From an uncultured Roseburia sp. (lineage in GTDB: Bacteria; Bacillota; Clostridia; Lachnospirales; Lachnospiraceae), in NCBI GenBank assembly GCA_900539115.1, contig UQAQ01000026.1:1-40674 (forward strand): DNA of 40,674 nucleotides, read 5' to 3'. Position numbers and translations under genes: made by a program. Positions 1-7,169 of this stretch are shown piece by piece; within the stretch, counting starts at the first letter, position 1; every line of letters begins with the position of its first letter. Below the pieces are notes generated by a model. It was not told the origin of the DNA. It did no database searches and was given only the letters and a program-made list of their open reading frames with translations.

Positions 1-24
1 CATCTCCTAGCTGTATAAAGAAAA

Positions 25-48
25 ACGAGACGACCGAAGTCGTCTCGT
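25..48 (-). terminator. Intrinsic terminator downstream of the small membrane protein gene
   Basis: A perfect 10-bp inverted repeat (ACGAGACGAC / GTCGTCTCGT) with a CGAA loop. Read on the minus strand it has a TTCG loop and is followed by TTTTT, so it should end transcription of the minus-strand gene at 102-563. A second, smaller dyad (TTTGAGG / CCTCAAA, 61-79) lies between the gene and this hairpin. Confidence 0.8.
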
Positions 49-101
49 AAAAAGTCTAACTTTGAGGGGTCACCTCAAATTCCTATGCAGGCTATTATTT
101 T

Positions 102-563
102 TTATTGTCCGGCTTTTTTCAAAGCTTTGAGTTTCATTTTCTGGAAGAATCCCATCTTTTCCGGCTGCTGCAATAAGTTATTGCGCGAACCTTTTACATC
201 CATGATATAAATACCACTTAAAACGACTTTCAATTCTTTCTTTACCGGAAGCAGAGGGAAGATCTTTTCGTCACACATCAATGTCATGATTCTTGGACCA
301 ATTTTTGCTTTAACAACCGGGATTTTGGATCCGCGGAGATATTTTGGTGTGTTGTCTACGATCATTTTCGGAAGTCCGGCTTCTTTTAACTTCATCCTCT
401 TCTTGTCAATGACCAAAATCGAAGCAATCTGAGAGGCTTCTTTCATTTGTTCCTGCGATGCTTCCTGCTTTGCCTGAAGTTTCTTTCCAACAATAGATAA
501 AACAATAAATACGATAATGAGTACGGCAAGGATAATACCCATTACGATCAATGCGGTTTTCAT
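102..563 (-). CDS. Small membrane-anchored protein of unknown function
   Basis: A 153-residue protein with one N-terminal hydrophobic segment (about residues 4-26, rich in Ile, Leu and Val), then a Lys/Gln-rich stretch that may be helical, then a mixed soluble domain of about 110 residues ending in a basic tail. I do not recognise a named family. The topology (short N-terminus, one TM, soluble domain) fits a bitopic protein, but which side of the membrane the soluble part lies on cannot be told. The ATG is preceded by GAGGT at suitable spacing. It has its own promoter and terminator, so it appears to be monocistronic. Function unknown. Confidence 0.75.
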   Translation of the reverse strand: MKTALIVMGIILAVLIIVFIVLSIVGKKLQAKQEASQEQMKEASQIASILVIDKKRMKLKEAGLPKMIVDNTPKYLRGSKIPVVKAKIGPRIMTLMCDEKIFPLLPVKKELKVVLSGIYIMDVKGSRNNLLQQPEKMGFFQKMKLKALKKAGQ

Positions 564-620
564 AATTACGGTTACCTCACTTTTTCTAAATTTGGCATAG
601 ATTTGAGATGCCTAAGTATT

Positions 621-649
621 ATATTAACATTTTTTATACGATTGTGCAA
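621..649 (-). promoter_or_regulatory. Sigma-A-type promoter of the small membrane protein gene
   Basis: On the minus strand TTGCAC (644-649), a 17-nt spacer, then TAATAT (621-626). An overlapping TATAAT lies 3 nt further on but would give a 20-nt spacer. It is placed between plsC and the gene it would serve. Confidence 0.55.
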
Positions 650-653
650 GAAG

Positions 654-1376
654 TTACTTGTCATACATCTGCTGAATAATATTTTGAACGTAAGCGCCAA
701 TGTGTTTTTTGTCGTCGCCTTCGAGCTGATCCGGGTAAACCGGTGCGCCGTATTCGATATAAATGTCGCCACCGTGGATCCAAGGAAGATGATTCTCCAT
801 AATCTTTTCCGTTCCCTTAATGCAGACCGGAATAATAGGAACTTTCGTCTTTGTAGCGATCTTCATGCTTCCCTCTTTAAAAGGAAGAAGAGTGTCGGTG
901 GCATTACGGGTTCCTTCTGGTGCAATGTATATGGAATATCCATCTTTTACCAGTGAAATGGCGTTCAGGATCACGCCCATATTCTGTTTCATATTGCCAC
1001 GGTCCATAAATAAGCAGTTCAGGAAATACATCCATTGTGCGATCATTGGAAATTTCTTGATCTCAATCTTGGAAATAAAGGCAACCTGTACATGCTGTGA
1101 TGCGATGGAGGAGTACGCCAGCAGAATATCATAAAAACTACGGTGATTGGCGGCAAACATAACCGGTGTGTCTCTCGGGATGTTTTCCAATCCCTTGATG
1201 TGTTTTTTACATCCGGAGACAAACATGGCTACGTTGAACGCAATCCGTACAATGCGGATGGCGAAAGCGGCCGCTGCTTTTTCATTGATTTTTCGTACCA
1301 CGCATTCAATCAGGAGAAGCGGAATGCTGATGATACATACAAGTAGATACAGTAAAACGATCAATATGGTTCTCAT
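654..1376 (-). CDS. plsC: 1-acyl-sn-glycerol-3-phosphate acyltransferase (PlsC family)
   Basis: A 240-residue PlsC/LPLAT-family protein. It would acylate lysophosphatidic acid to phosphatidic acid at the inner face of the membrane in phospholipid synthesis. Visible motifs are the catalytic HX4D motif (His78...Asp83, in NHRSFYD) and the PEGTR substrate-binding motif (about residues 153-157). A hydrophobic N-terminal segment (residues 1-25) anchors it. Length is normal for the family. The ATG at 1376 has AAAGGA upstream. It starts only 20 nt after the vanY stop with no terminator between, so the two are probably co-transcribed from the promoter near 2.78 kb. Exact acyl and substrate specificity is not readable from sequence. 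Confidence 0.9.
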   Translation of the reverse strand: MRTILIVLLYLLVCIISIPLLLIECVVRKINEKAAAAFAIRIVRIAFNVAMFVSGCKKHIKGLENIPRDTPVMFAANHRSFYDILLAYSSIASQHVQVAFISKIEIKKFPMIAQWMYFLNCLFMDRGNMKQNMGVILNAISLVKDGYSIYIAPEGTRNATDTLLPFKEGSMKIATKTKVPIIPVCIKGTEKIMENHLPWIHGGDIYIEYGAPVYPDQLEGDDKKHIGAYVQNIIQQMYDK

Positions 1377-1396
1377 TTGCTATACTATCCTTTCTT

Positions 1397-2518
1397 TCAT
1401 TCGTTTGACGGGTTTGCGGGAGCAGACGATTCTTCTGCCGGCGGGTTTGTTGCTGCCGGGGGCTCAGTAGGAGCCGGCGGATCTGTTTGTGCCGGAGCAG
1501 AGGAAACTACAGGCGGATTTGTTGGCGCCGGTGCAGAAGAAGCAGCGGTGTCCTTTTTTGGAGCTTTTGTGCTTTTCGGTTTTGCACTGCTTTTCGCCTT
1601 CTTATCCTTTTTGTCCTTTTTCTCGTCTTTTGGTTTCTTTGTCGGTTTTGGAGTTGCATATACGACAGAATCCGGATCTTCTACATCGACGCCGGTTTCC
1701 GCTTTGCTGCTGTCCTCCATATCCTTCAAAGTAACGCCATAATATTCTTCTAATGTCAAATTGTTTTTATATAAATACGCGGCGACAGTCGTTCCGACGT
1801 AGCGGATATGCCATGGTTCGTAGCTGTAGCCGGTAATCTTTTCCTTATCATAAGGATAGCGGATGATAAATCCGTATTCGTGACAATGTTTGGCAAGCCA
1901 TTTTCCTTCTTTGGTATCGCCGAAACTTTGGTCAAGCCGGTAACTTACGCTTTGCGCAGAGACATCAATCGTAAGTCCGGTCTGATGCTCGCTGCTTCCC
2001 GGCATCGCGGAGACGGCGTCCGTAGCTGCTTTTCCGCGAGTGGCGACATTTCGGTCATAAATTTCTTTTTGCCTTGCATAGGAACGATAACCGGAAACGC
2101 CGTATAATTTAATTCCCTTTTTCTCGGCTGCCGCAAATAGCTTTTCCAATGCTGTCGCAGCAATTTTTCGCATTTTTCTCTTGTCATTGACATAAGAAAA
2201 ACTGAAATCAACATTGGGAACCACCAGATTTTTCGGAATATAGGTGGAAGGAAGAAGATATTTGCGATTCACTAAAACTGTCGTACTGCTTGGAATGGTG
2301 TCCAGAGGAACCGTTTCGTTATCTGCCAATATAGAGTCCAAATTCTCGGGCAAAAGAGAATCCTCCTCGTCTTCGTCTTCATTATTATAATAATATTCAT
2401 AAGTATCGGAATTATTCGTTTGACTGGTATGCTGCGGCTTCCGGAAACGAACCACCACGATTCCGGCGGCCACAACGAGAAAGAGTATAATCCCGGTCAG
2501 TAATACACGTTTTTTCAT
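1397..2518 (-). CDS. VanY-type D-alanyl-D-alanine carboxypeptidase, membrane anchored
   Basis: A 373-residue peptidase M15B (VanY/DacB) protein that would trim the terminal D-Ala from peptidoglycan stem peptides outside the cell. After a short basic N-terminus there is one TM (about residues 6-24), then an acidic linker. The M15 domain follows, with SGYRS-type core, SEHQTGLTID (zinc ligands His178 and Asp185) and EPWH (His237). The C-terminal 80 or so residues are a Lys-rich then Pro/Ala/Thr/Ser-rich low-complexity tail, which may contact the wall. The open frame extends 23 codons further upstream, but AGGAGG sits correctly before the ATG at 2518, so I start there. The upstream extension lies in the hairpin-rich leader. 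It is followed closely by plsC. Confidence 0.9.
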   Translation of the reverse strand: MKKRVLLTGIILFLVVAAGIVVVRFRKPQHTSQTNNSDTYEYYYNNEDEDEEDSLLPENLDSILADNETVPLDTIPSSTTVLVNRKYLLPSTYIPKNLVVPNVDFSFSYVNDKRKMRKIAATALEKLFAAAEKKGIKLYGVSGYRSYARQKEIYDRNVATRGKAATDAVSAMPGSSEHQTGLTIDVSAQSVSYRLDQSFGDTKEGKWLAKHCHEYGFIIRYPYDKEKITGYSYEPWHIRYVGTTVAAYLYKNNLTLEEYYGVTLKDMEDSSKAETGVDVEDPDSVVYATPKPTKKPKDEKKDKKDKKAKSSAKPKSTKAPKKDTAASSAPAPTNPPVVSSAPAQTDPPAPTEPPAATNPPAEESSAPANPSNE

Positions 2519-2545
2519 GAGTGCCTCCTGGTATGACCCTGATCC

Positions 2546-2611
2546 GATGTCGGTGACATCAACGACATGTGATGCCATAGACATCAACGAATAGTGATGC
2601 CATAGACATCA
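2546..2611. repeat. 25-bp tandem dyad repeats in the vanY leader
   Basis: The 17-bp sequence TGATGCCATAGACATCA occurs at 2570-2586 and again at 2595-2611, a 25-bp period. A third, diverged dyad (GATGTC GGT GACATC) lies at 2546-2560. Each copy is itself an inverted repeat (TGATG...CATCA), so the transcript would carry three small hairpins in a row just upstream of the vanY start. The outermost reading frame runs through them, but the ribosome binding site argues that they are untranslated leader. Confidence 0.75.
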
Positions 2612-2613
2612 CC

Positions 2614-2752
2614 GAATTGCTTCGCAGTAAACTGCTCTCGCAATTCTACAAACATTCGGATTTCGCACGTTGTGCTGCATCCTCATGTTTGGCGGGTTTC
2701 AAGGTCATCCCCCTTTTCGTGCAAGCACGATCGGGGTCAGACTTTGAAACCC
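2614..2752 (-). other. Array of nested hairpins in the vanY 5' leader
   Basis: Three nested perfect stems follow one another on the transcript. H1 is GGGTTTCAA/TTGAAACCC (2694-2702 with 2744-2752), containing CCCC/GGGG and CGTGC/GCACG. H2 is CAAACAT/ATGTTTG (2649-2655 with 2685-2691), containing GGAT/ATCC and GCAC/GTGC. H3 is GAATTGC/GCAATTC (2614-2620 with 2640-2646), containing GCAGT/ACTGC. No T-run follows any of them, so they are not ordinary terminators. I do not recognise a known riboswitch class. The stretch between queT and vanY holds no gene. Confidence 0.6.
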
Positions 2753-2764
2753 TGATGTCTTTCC

Positions 2765-2793
2765 ATTATACTCTTTGAAGAAAGAAAAATCAA
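2765..2793 (-). promoter_or_regulatory. Promoter for vanY-plsC
   Basis: On the minus strand TTGATT (2788-2793), a 17-nt spacer, then TATAAT (2765-2770). It overlaps the last codons of queT. Transcription would begin near 2758 and give a leader of about 240 nt before the vanY start. Confidence 0.7.
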
Positions 2794-3287
2794 TGTGCTT
2801 TAAAGATATTTTTGTCGAATTTTCTGAGCGCAAATAATAAAAGCATACCCAAAATGCCGCAGGAAAGGACTTCGCCGATTCCAACCGTGAGCATCATATA
2901 AGGGATTGCGCTGCCGATGCCGTAGGCAAAGCGGAGTACCCACGGTACAATGATTGTATTGGAAATAATTGGGGGTAATGGGGCGAGCCATTTGTACTTG
3001 CGAAGGGCGTAAGTTCCCAATGCACCGAGAAGTGTCGCCAAAGTACCGAAGATCACGTCCAAAATGACCGCACCGGTGGACAGATTGGCGATAAAACATC
3101 CGATCGCAAGTCCGGGGATCGCTGCCGGTGTGAAAAATGGTAAAATGGTAAGTGCCTCGGAAACACGGACCTGAATCGCTCCGCTGGCGAGGTTAAAAGC
3201 GTTGATGGCGTACGTCATCACCACGTAGAGGGCAGCAATCATCGCTGCCTGACAGATAAAAATGATTTTGTTTGTGTTTTTTTGCAT
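2790..3287 (-). CDS. queT: QueT family queuosine-precursor transporter
   Basis: A 165-residue integral membrane protein of the QueT family, thought to import the queuosine precursor preQ1 or preQ0 as an ECF-type substrate-binding (S) component. It has about five hydrophobic segments and the family's conserved VRVSEALTILPF...IPGL...GC.IAN region near the N-terminus. The open frame extends 17 codons upstream, but those codons overlap the riboswitch. AAGGAG lies 10 nt before the ATG at 3287, so I start there. The assignment is strongly supported by the preQ1-I riboswitch directly upstream, whose pairing includes this Shine-Dalgarno sequence. It lies behind the TSCPD gene and is probably co-transcribed with it. 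Confidence 0.92.
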   Translation of the reverse strand: MQKNTNKIIFICQAAMIAALYVVMTYAINAFNLASGAIQVRVSEALTILPFFTPAAIPGLAIGCFIANLSTGAVILDVIFGTLATLLGALGTYALRKYKWLAPLPPIISNTIIVPWVLRFAYGIGSAIPYMMLTVGIGEVLSCGILGMLLLFALRKFDKNIFKAH

Positions 3288-3297
3288 AATAAAAAGT

Positions 3298-3339
3298 CTC
3301 CTTAGTTTTGTTTTACGTGTGGATGGTTTCGAACACACG
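3298..3339 (-). ncRNA. PreQ1-I riboswitch controlling queT translation
   Basis: On the minus strand: P1 5' strand CGUGUG (3334-3339), a 12-nt loop UUCGAAACCAUC, P1 3' strand CACACG (3316-3321), then the A-rich tail UAAAACAAAACUAAGGAG. This matches the compact preQ1-I fold: a short stem, a loop containing ACC, and an A-rich tail ending in the Shine-Dalgarno. The loop AACC can pair with AAGG of the ribosome binding site to form the family's H-type pseudoknot, which would hide the RBS when ligand binds. The gene downstream is queT, as expected. Only 16 nt separate it from the end of the preceding gene. Confidence 0.88.
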
Positions 3340-3355
3340 GGGTGGCATAATTAAA

Positions 3356-3622
3356 TTATGCCTTTTCAGCCTGCTCGGCTTCTTTTGCCGCCAAAACGGC
3401 ATGTGCTAACTGGTCAGCGCAGGATGTGTTTTTAAAACCACACAGAACTCCGCTGCACTTTTCGGCGATCTGATCAGCAGTCCAGCCATCGACCAGACGT
3501 GGAATGGCTTTCAGGTTTCCATCACATCCGCCGTAAAATACGACATTTGTTACAATGTTGTCGTTGATCTCAAGATCGATCTGTCTGGAGCAGGTGCCTT
3601 TTGTTTTGTAAGAAAAATTCAT
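3356..3622 (-). CDS. TSCPD domain protein (TIGR03905 family)
   Basis: An 88-residue protein matching the TSCPD domain family. The hallmark near the C-terminus is TSCAD, a variant of TSCPD. Conserved cysteines (about Cys11, 34, 56, 61 and 68) suggest metal or redox binding. The TSCPD domain is found alone and at the C-terminus of some ribonucleotide reductases; its stand-alone function is not established. The ATG is preceded by AAGGATGAG. It is the first gene of a two-gene unit with queT, driven by a near-consensus promoter at 3660-3688. Whether it has any role in queuosine supply is only a suggestion from the neighbourhood. Confidence 0.85.
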   Translation of the reverse strand: MNFSYKTKGTCSRQIDLEINDNIVTNVVFYGGCDGNLKAIPRLVDGWTADQIAEKCSGVLCGFKNTSCADQLAHAVLAAKEAEQAEKA

Positions 3623-3659
3623 AGTATATCACTCATCCTTTCTTTGACCTTGATAACAT

Positions 3660-3688
3660 ATTTTAGTAAAAATGATACAAAATGTCAA
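3660..3688 (-). promoter_or_regulatory. Promoter for the TSCPD-queT unit
   Basis: On the minus strand TTGACA (3683-3688), a 17-nt spacer, then TAAAAT (3660-3665). It is the only good promoter upstream of both genes. Confidence 0.75.
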
Positions 3689-3693
3689 GTAAC

Positions 3694-5007
3694 CTACGAT
3701 AAAATTTTTATAATCAGTTTTATCGTAAAGGTATCCGGGGTGTGTGAAAAATAAGCCATTCCACCGTGCTTTTCTGCAATTGCCTGAATCGAACGCAGAC
3801 CGATGCCGGAACCGCCATTGCGGGTGGAAAGATAATGTCCGTTTTTGATATCGACTTTGCCGTCAAAACGGTTTTCCGATCTTATGGCCAGAAAAGAGCC
3901 GTTTTTCACACAAATATTGAGTGTATGAAGCCGTTTTTCCGGTTCAGGAAGCGTCAGACAGCCGGCAGAGACATTTTCCAAAATATTGCCGATCAGACTG
4001 CAGAGTTCTGTGTCATTGACGAGGCATTCTGCAGGAATCTGGATATTCCATTTCTTGGTAATTTCCTGCGATTCAAATAAATGGTCATAGTAGTTTAACA
4101 GCGCATTGACCGGAATGTTTCGGCAGTAACAAGTCGGAGATTCCGGGATCGCTGCAACGCAGTCGGCAAGGTGGCTGGTCAGCGCATCGTATTCTTTATT
4201 TTGCGCCATTTGCGCCAGACTGTGAAGCTGCTGGCGGAAATCGTGGCGCTGTTTAGCGGATTCTGTGATGTATCGCTGCTGGGCGAGATATTGGCTCTCC
4301 TGCATTTCGAAAAGCCGTACCAGTTCTTCCGTTTTCGCATTTCGGAGCAAAATGACAGCCACCAGATAGAAAATCAGATAGATGACATTAAATAGGAAAA
4401 AAGCCAGAAACAGATAGGCGATGTACATGCCATACACCCGGTTTACGTGCATTGTTTCGTACTTTTGCGGCTGCATCAGAATATTTAACAGGATAAAAAT
4501 AAGAGGCACCGGCAATGTCGCACCCCATACATAGGCGGAATTCAGAGAATCGATCAATTCACTGAAATGATTTTTAAAGACGAGAAAATAAAACAGGACA
4601 AAAATGACGCTGACGGCAAACTGCAAAGAGGTCGATACAAGACAGGAGGAGAGCAGCGTCTCCTGCGGGTGGAGCTGGCAGTCGATGCAGAGCGCAATAT
4701 TTGGCGGAAATGACATCAGCGCCGTCACCATTAAAAATACCGAGGAACTTGTGGCCCAATGGGTATTGAGTGAGCGGTGGTAAAACAGGTAAAGTATTGC
4801 GATGTCCGGAAGCATGACATAATTGGCTGGAAAAGGGCCCGCTGTGAGAATCAATGCACTCACAGGTATCATGATGGCAAGTACCAGTCCGATGCATGCT
4901 ATGATTTTTTTGGGTGGCGCAGTTAGCTGGTTCTTCATAGGAAGAAAGCAGAGTGTTGCTGCCGGGATCAGAACCATAAACTGCATTAATTGTGCTGCAA
5001 ATTTCAT
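3694..5007 (-). CDS. Orphan sensor histidine kinase with GHKL ATPase domain
   Basis: A 437-residue AgrC-like sensor kinase. The N-terminal half has about six hydrophobic segments and no obvious extracellular domain. A dimerisation helix follows with the phospho-acceptor candidate His255 in QRHDFRQQL. The C-terminal GHKL domain shows the N box (NILENVSAG) and the G box (GGSGIGLRSI). It would autophosphorylate on histidine and pass phosphate to a response regulator, but no regulator gene is adjacent, so its partner is unknown. The open frame can start at a TTG at 5028, but AAAGGA lies 11 nt before the ATG at 5007 and nothing precedes the TTG, so I use 5007. Monocistronic, with its own promoter. 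Confidence 0.85.
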   Translation of the reverse strand: MKFAAQLMQFMVLIPAATLCFLPMKNQLTAPPKKIIACIGLVLAIMIPVSALILTAGPFPANYVMLPDIAILYLFYHRSLNTHWATSSSVFLMVTALMSFPPNIALCIDCQLHPQETLLSSCLVSTSLQFAVSVIFVLFYFLVFKNHFSELIDSLNSAYVWGATLPVPLIFILLNILMQPQKYETMHVNRVYGMYIAYLFLAFFLFNVIYLIFYLVAVILLRNAKTEELVRLFEMQESQYLAQQRYITESAKQRHDFRQQLHSLAQMAQNKEYDALTSHLADCVAAIPESPTCYCRNIPVNALLNYYDHLFESQEITKKWNIQIPAECLVNDTELCSLIGNILENVSAGCLTLPEPEKRLHTLNICVKNGSFLAIRSENRFDGKVDIKNGHYLSTRNGGSGIGLRSIQAIAEKHGGMAYFSHTPDTFTIKLIIKILS

Positions 5008-5051
5008 ATCCTTAAGTGTCCTTTCCAATGTTAAAGTCTGGTATTAAATTA

Positions 5052-5080
5052 AGTGTATCACGTTTTCTGGCTTTCAACAA
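5052..5080 (-). promoter_or_regulatory. Promoter of the histidine kinase gene
   Basis: On the minus strand TTGTTG (5075-5080), a 17-nt spacer, then TACACT (5052-5057). It lies back to back with the DUF1292 promoter 20 bp away, so the two genes share a short divergent control region. Confidence 0.5.
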
Positions 5081-5098
5081 CCAAAAAATATTCCGTGT

Positions 5099-5127
5099 TT
5101 GACAGTGCTGCTAAAGTATGTTATCAT
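5099..5127 (+). promoter_or_regulatory. Promoter of the DUF1292 gene
   Basis: TTGACA (5099-5104), a 17-nt spacer, then TATCAT (5122-5127), 34 bp upstream of the DUF1292 start codon. Confidence 0.75.
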
Positions 5128-5160
5128 CTCTATATTATAATATTTTCAGGAGGTACAGAA

Positions 5161-5514
5161 ATGTCTGATTTTGATTTGAGCGACATCGAGGAAATGCAGG
5201 TTTCCCTTGAATTGGAAGATGGATCTACATTGGAATGTGAAGTGATATATATCTTTGAGTGGAATGGCGATGATTATGCAGCCCTGACACCGGTTGACGA
5301 AAGTATCGAGGAGATTTATTTCTTCGGAATTCAGATTGACACAGAAGGCGACCAGCCGGAGATTACACTTCTTCAGATTGAGGATGATGAAATGTTGGAT
5401 GCCATTTCGGATGCCTTTGATGAAATGCTCGACGAAGAGGAATTTGGCGAGGATGAAGAAGAGGATGACGACGACGGACGCTGGGATGAGTTTATTGACA
5501 AAAAGTTGGATTAG
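5161..5514 (+). CDS. DUF1292 domain-containing protein
   Basis: A 117-residue, very acidic cytoplasmic protein with a DUF1292 core (EDGSTLECEVIYIFEWNGDDYAAL, followed by an ILEL-type second half) and an Asp/Glu-rich C-terminal tail. The family is widespread in Firmicutes and often sits near yrvE/ruvX-type genes. Its biochemical role is unknown. The open frame extends 36 codons upstream, but AGGAGG sits 8 nt before the ATG at 5161 and the promoter lies inside the extension, so 5161 is the start. Monocistronic, ending in a bidirectional terminator shared with the converging sugar transferase. Confidence 0.85.
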   Translation: MSDFDLSDIEEMQVSLELEDGSTLECEVIYIFEWNGDDYAALTPVDESIEEIYFFGIQIDTEGDQPEITLLQIEDDEMLDAISDAFDEMLDEEEFGEDEEEDDDDGRWDEFIDKKLD

Positions 5515-5540
5515 ATAATTAGATACACTCTTTTTTTGCG

Positions 5541-5575
5541 AAAAGGACTCCCTTTATTGGGGAGCCCTTTTTGTT
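5541..5575. terminator. Bidirectional terminator between the DUF1292 and sugar transferase genes
   Basis: An imperfect inverted repeat AAAGGACTCCC / GGGGAGCCCTTT with a TTTATT loop, followed by TTTTTGTT on the plus strand. The A-rich 5' flank gives T residues on the minus strand. It lies between convergent genes. Confidence 0.8.
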
Positions 5576-7004
5576 AATATGCATTTTTGTTAATAAATCC
5601 GGTTACTACTGTAAGCAGTAAGATTTTGATATCCAGCATCAATGTCCAGTTTTCAATGTAATACAGGTCACAGTCGATGCGCATGCGGATTGAAGTGTCG
5701 CCGCGGTAGCCATTGACCTGTGCCCATCCCGTGATACCCGGGCGGACCTGATGCTTGATCATATAGCGTGGAATTTCTTCTTTAAACTTCTCTACGAAAA
5801 ACGGCCGTTCCGGTCTTGGACCGACAAGACTCATATCTCCTTTTAATACATTGAAAAACTGTGGAAGCTCGTCCAAACTTGTCTTTCGGATAAATTTGCC
5901 AACCGGTGTGACACGCGGATCGTTTGGTGTCGTCCAGGCTTTCTGTTCTTCCGAAGCTTTCTGCACCGCCATCGAACGGAACTTGTACATTAAGAATGGT
6001 TTTCCGCCAAGTCCGATTCGTTCCTGCTTAAAGATCAAAGGACCTTCGGAAGTTGCCTTTACCAAAATGGCGACAACAAGCATCGGGATCGAGAAAAGGA
6101 TGATCAAACAGATCGATCCGATGATGTCTACCGTACGTTTGATAAATTTATTAAAGGAATTGGTAAGCGGCACATTTCTCACGTGAATTACCGGCAGACC
6201 GTCGAGATCTTCCGTGTAAGGACGTGTCGGAATGATGTTATTGTAATCCGGAATAAATTTTGTATGAACACCGGATTTTTCCGTAATTGCCACGATTCCT
6301 TCGAGTCGTTTGTACTGATCGATGCCAAGAGTGATTGCAATCTCATCAAAGGAATTGGACGCAAGCACTTCTTCGAGATCATCAATATCGCCGATAACGT
6401 GCACATCGCGGTAAGATTTTCCGTTTTTCTTCTGGTCATCCAAAATACCGTGTACGACATAGCCCCATTCAGGATGTGCGAAAATACGGTCGATATAGCC
6501 TTCTGCCGAACGGCCGTAACCGACGAGAAGGACATGCTTTAAATTGTGCCCGCGCTTGCGGAAACGGCGTAAGATTGTCGTGATCAGCAGGCGGAAGATC
6601 AATTCCAAAATAAAATTTGTAATTACAAAAATTACAATAAACAGACGAGCATAGTTTCCGCTTTTAATAAAGTAGAGACCGGCGGTACAATACAAAATAC
6701 CTACGACATTTGCCTTGAAAATATTGTAAGCCTGTGATTTACGGCTTGTAACACGTTTTGGGTCATACAGATGAAAAGCATAGTAGGACACGAGATAACA
6801 TGGAATCAGCAGGAAAAGCATCTGCATATATTCTTCCAGTGTTCCGTAAAGTCCGATCGGTTCCTCGATGATCTGCCATTGGATCAGGATACTCTGTTCC
6901 TCGTCAAAACGCAGTTTATAAGCAAGTATAAATGAAAATATTAAAATCAGCACATCTATGATAAATCGTATGATATTCAGTAATTTTTGGTTTCCTTTGA
7001 TCAA
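5574..7004 (-). CDS. Undecaprenyl-phosphate sugar phosphotransferase (polyprenyl glycosylphosphotransferase)
   Basis: A 476-residue membrane enzyme that starts an exopolysaccharide, capsule or O-unit by moving a sugar-1-phosphate from a nucleotide sugar to undecaprenyl phosphate. The layout is that of the WbaP/TIGR03025 group. It has four N-terminal TM segments, a central CoA-binding-like Rossmann region (HVLLVGYGRSAEGY), a fifth hydrophobic segment near residue 285, then the catalytic bacterial sugar transferase domain. Motifs there are KRTVDI, FKQERIG, YKFRSM, TSLDELPQFFNVLKGDMS, GPRPE and RPGITGWAQV. Length is normal. The start is a TTG at 7004; no ATG is available nearby, and GAAAGGATG precedes it. 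The gene stands alone with no glycosyltransferase cluster next to it. Confidence 0.9.
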   Translation of the reverse strand: MIKGNQKLLNIIRFIIDVLILIFSFILAYKLRFDEEQSILIQWQIIEEPIGLYGTLEEYMQMLFLLIPCYLVSYYAFHLYDPKRVTSRKSQAYNIFKANVVGILYCTAGLYFIKSGNYARLFIVIFVITNFILELIFRLLITTILRRFRKRGHNLKHVLLVGYGRSAEGYIDRIFAHPEWGYVVHGILDDQKKNGKSYRDVHVIGDIDDLEEVLASNSFDEIAITLGIDQYKRLEGIVAITEKSGVHTKFIPDYNNIIPTRPYTEDLDGLPVIHVRNVPLTNSFNKFIKRTVDIIGSICLIILFSIPMLVVAILVKATSEGPLIFKQERIGLGGKPFLMYKFRSMAVQKASEEQKAWTTPNDPRVTPVGKFIRKTSLDELPQFFNVLKGDMSLVGPRPERPFFVEKFKEEIPRYMIKHQVRPGITGWAQVNGYRGDTSIRMRIDCDLYYIENWTLMLDIKILLLTVVTGFINKNAY

Positions 7005-7034
7005 AATAGGTCATCCTTTCAAATTGATATTTCT

Positions 7035-7063
7035 ATTATAAAGTATTTTTTCCATTTTCACAA
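7035..7063 (-). promoter_or_regulatory. Promoter of the sugar transferase gene
   Basis: On the minus strand TTGTGA (7058-7063), a 17-nt spacer, then TATAAT (7035-7040), 31 bp before the TTG start. Confidence 0.7.
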
Positions 7064-7169
7064 TATAAAAATAAGATATTCACAAACTAAACACATTTGA
7101 TGGGTATAATGCAACATATACAATGAAAAGTAGTATAGAAGATGAATAAACGGGAAAGGAAGATTCGAT

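Noticed and set aside
2694..2752. Intrinsic terminator of queT
   Set aside because: The hairpin is strong but has no T-run and lies downstream of the vanY promoter, so it is more likely part of the vanY leader.
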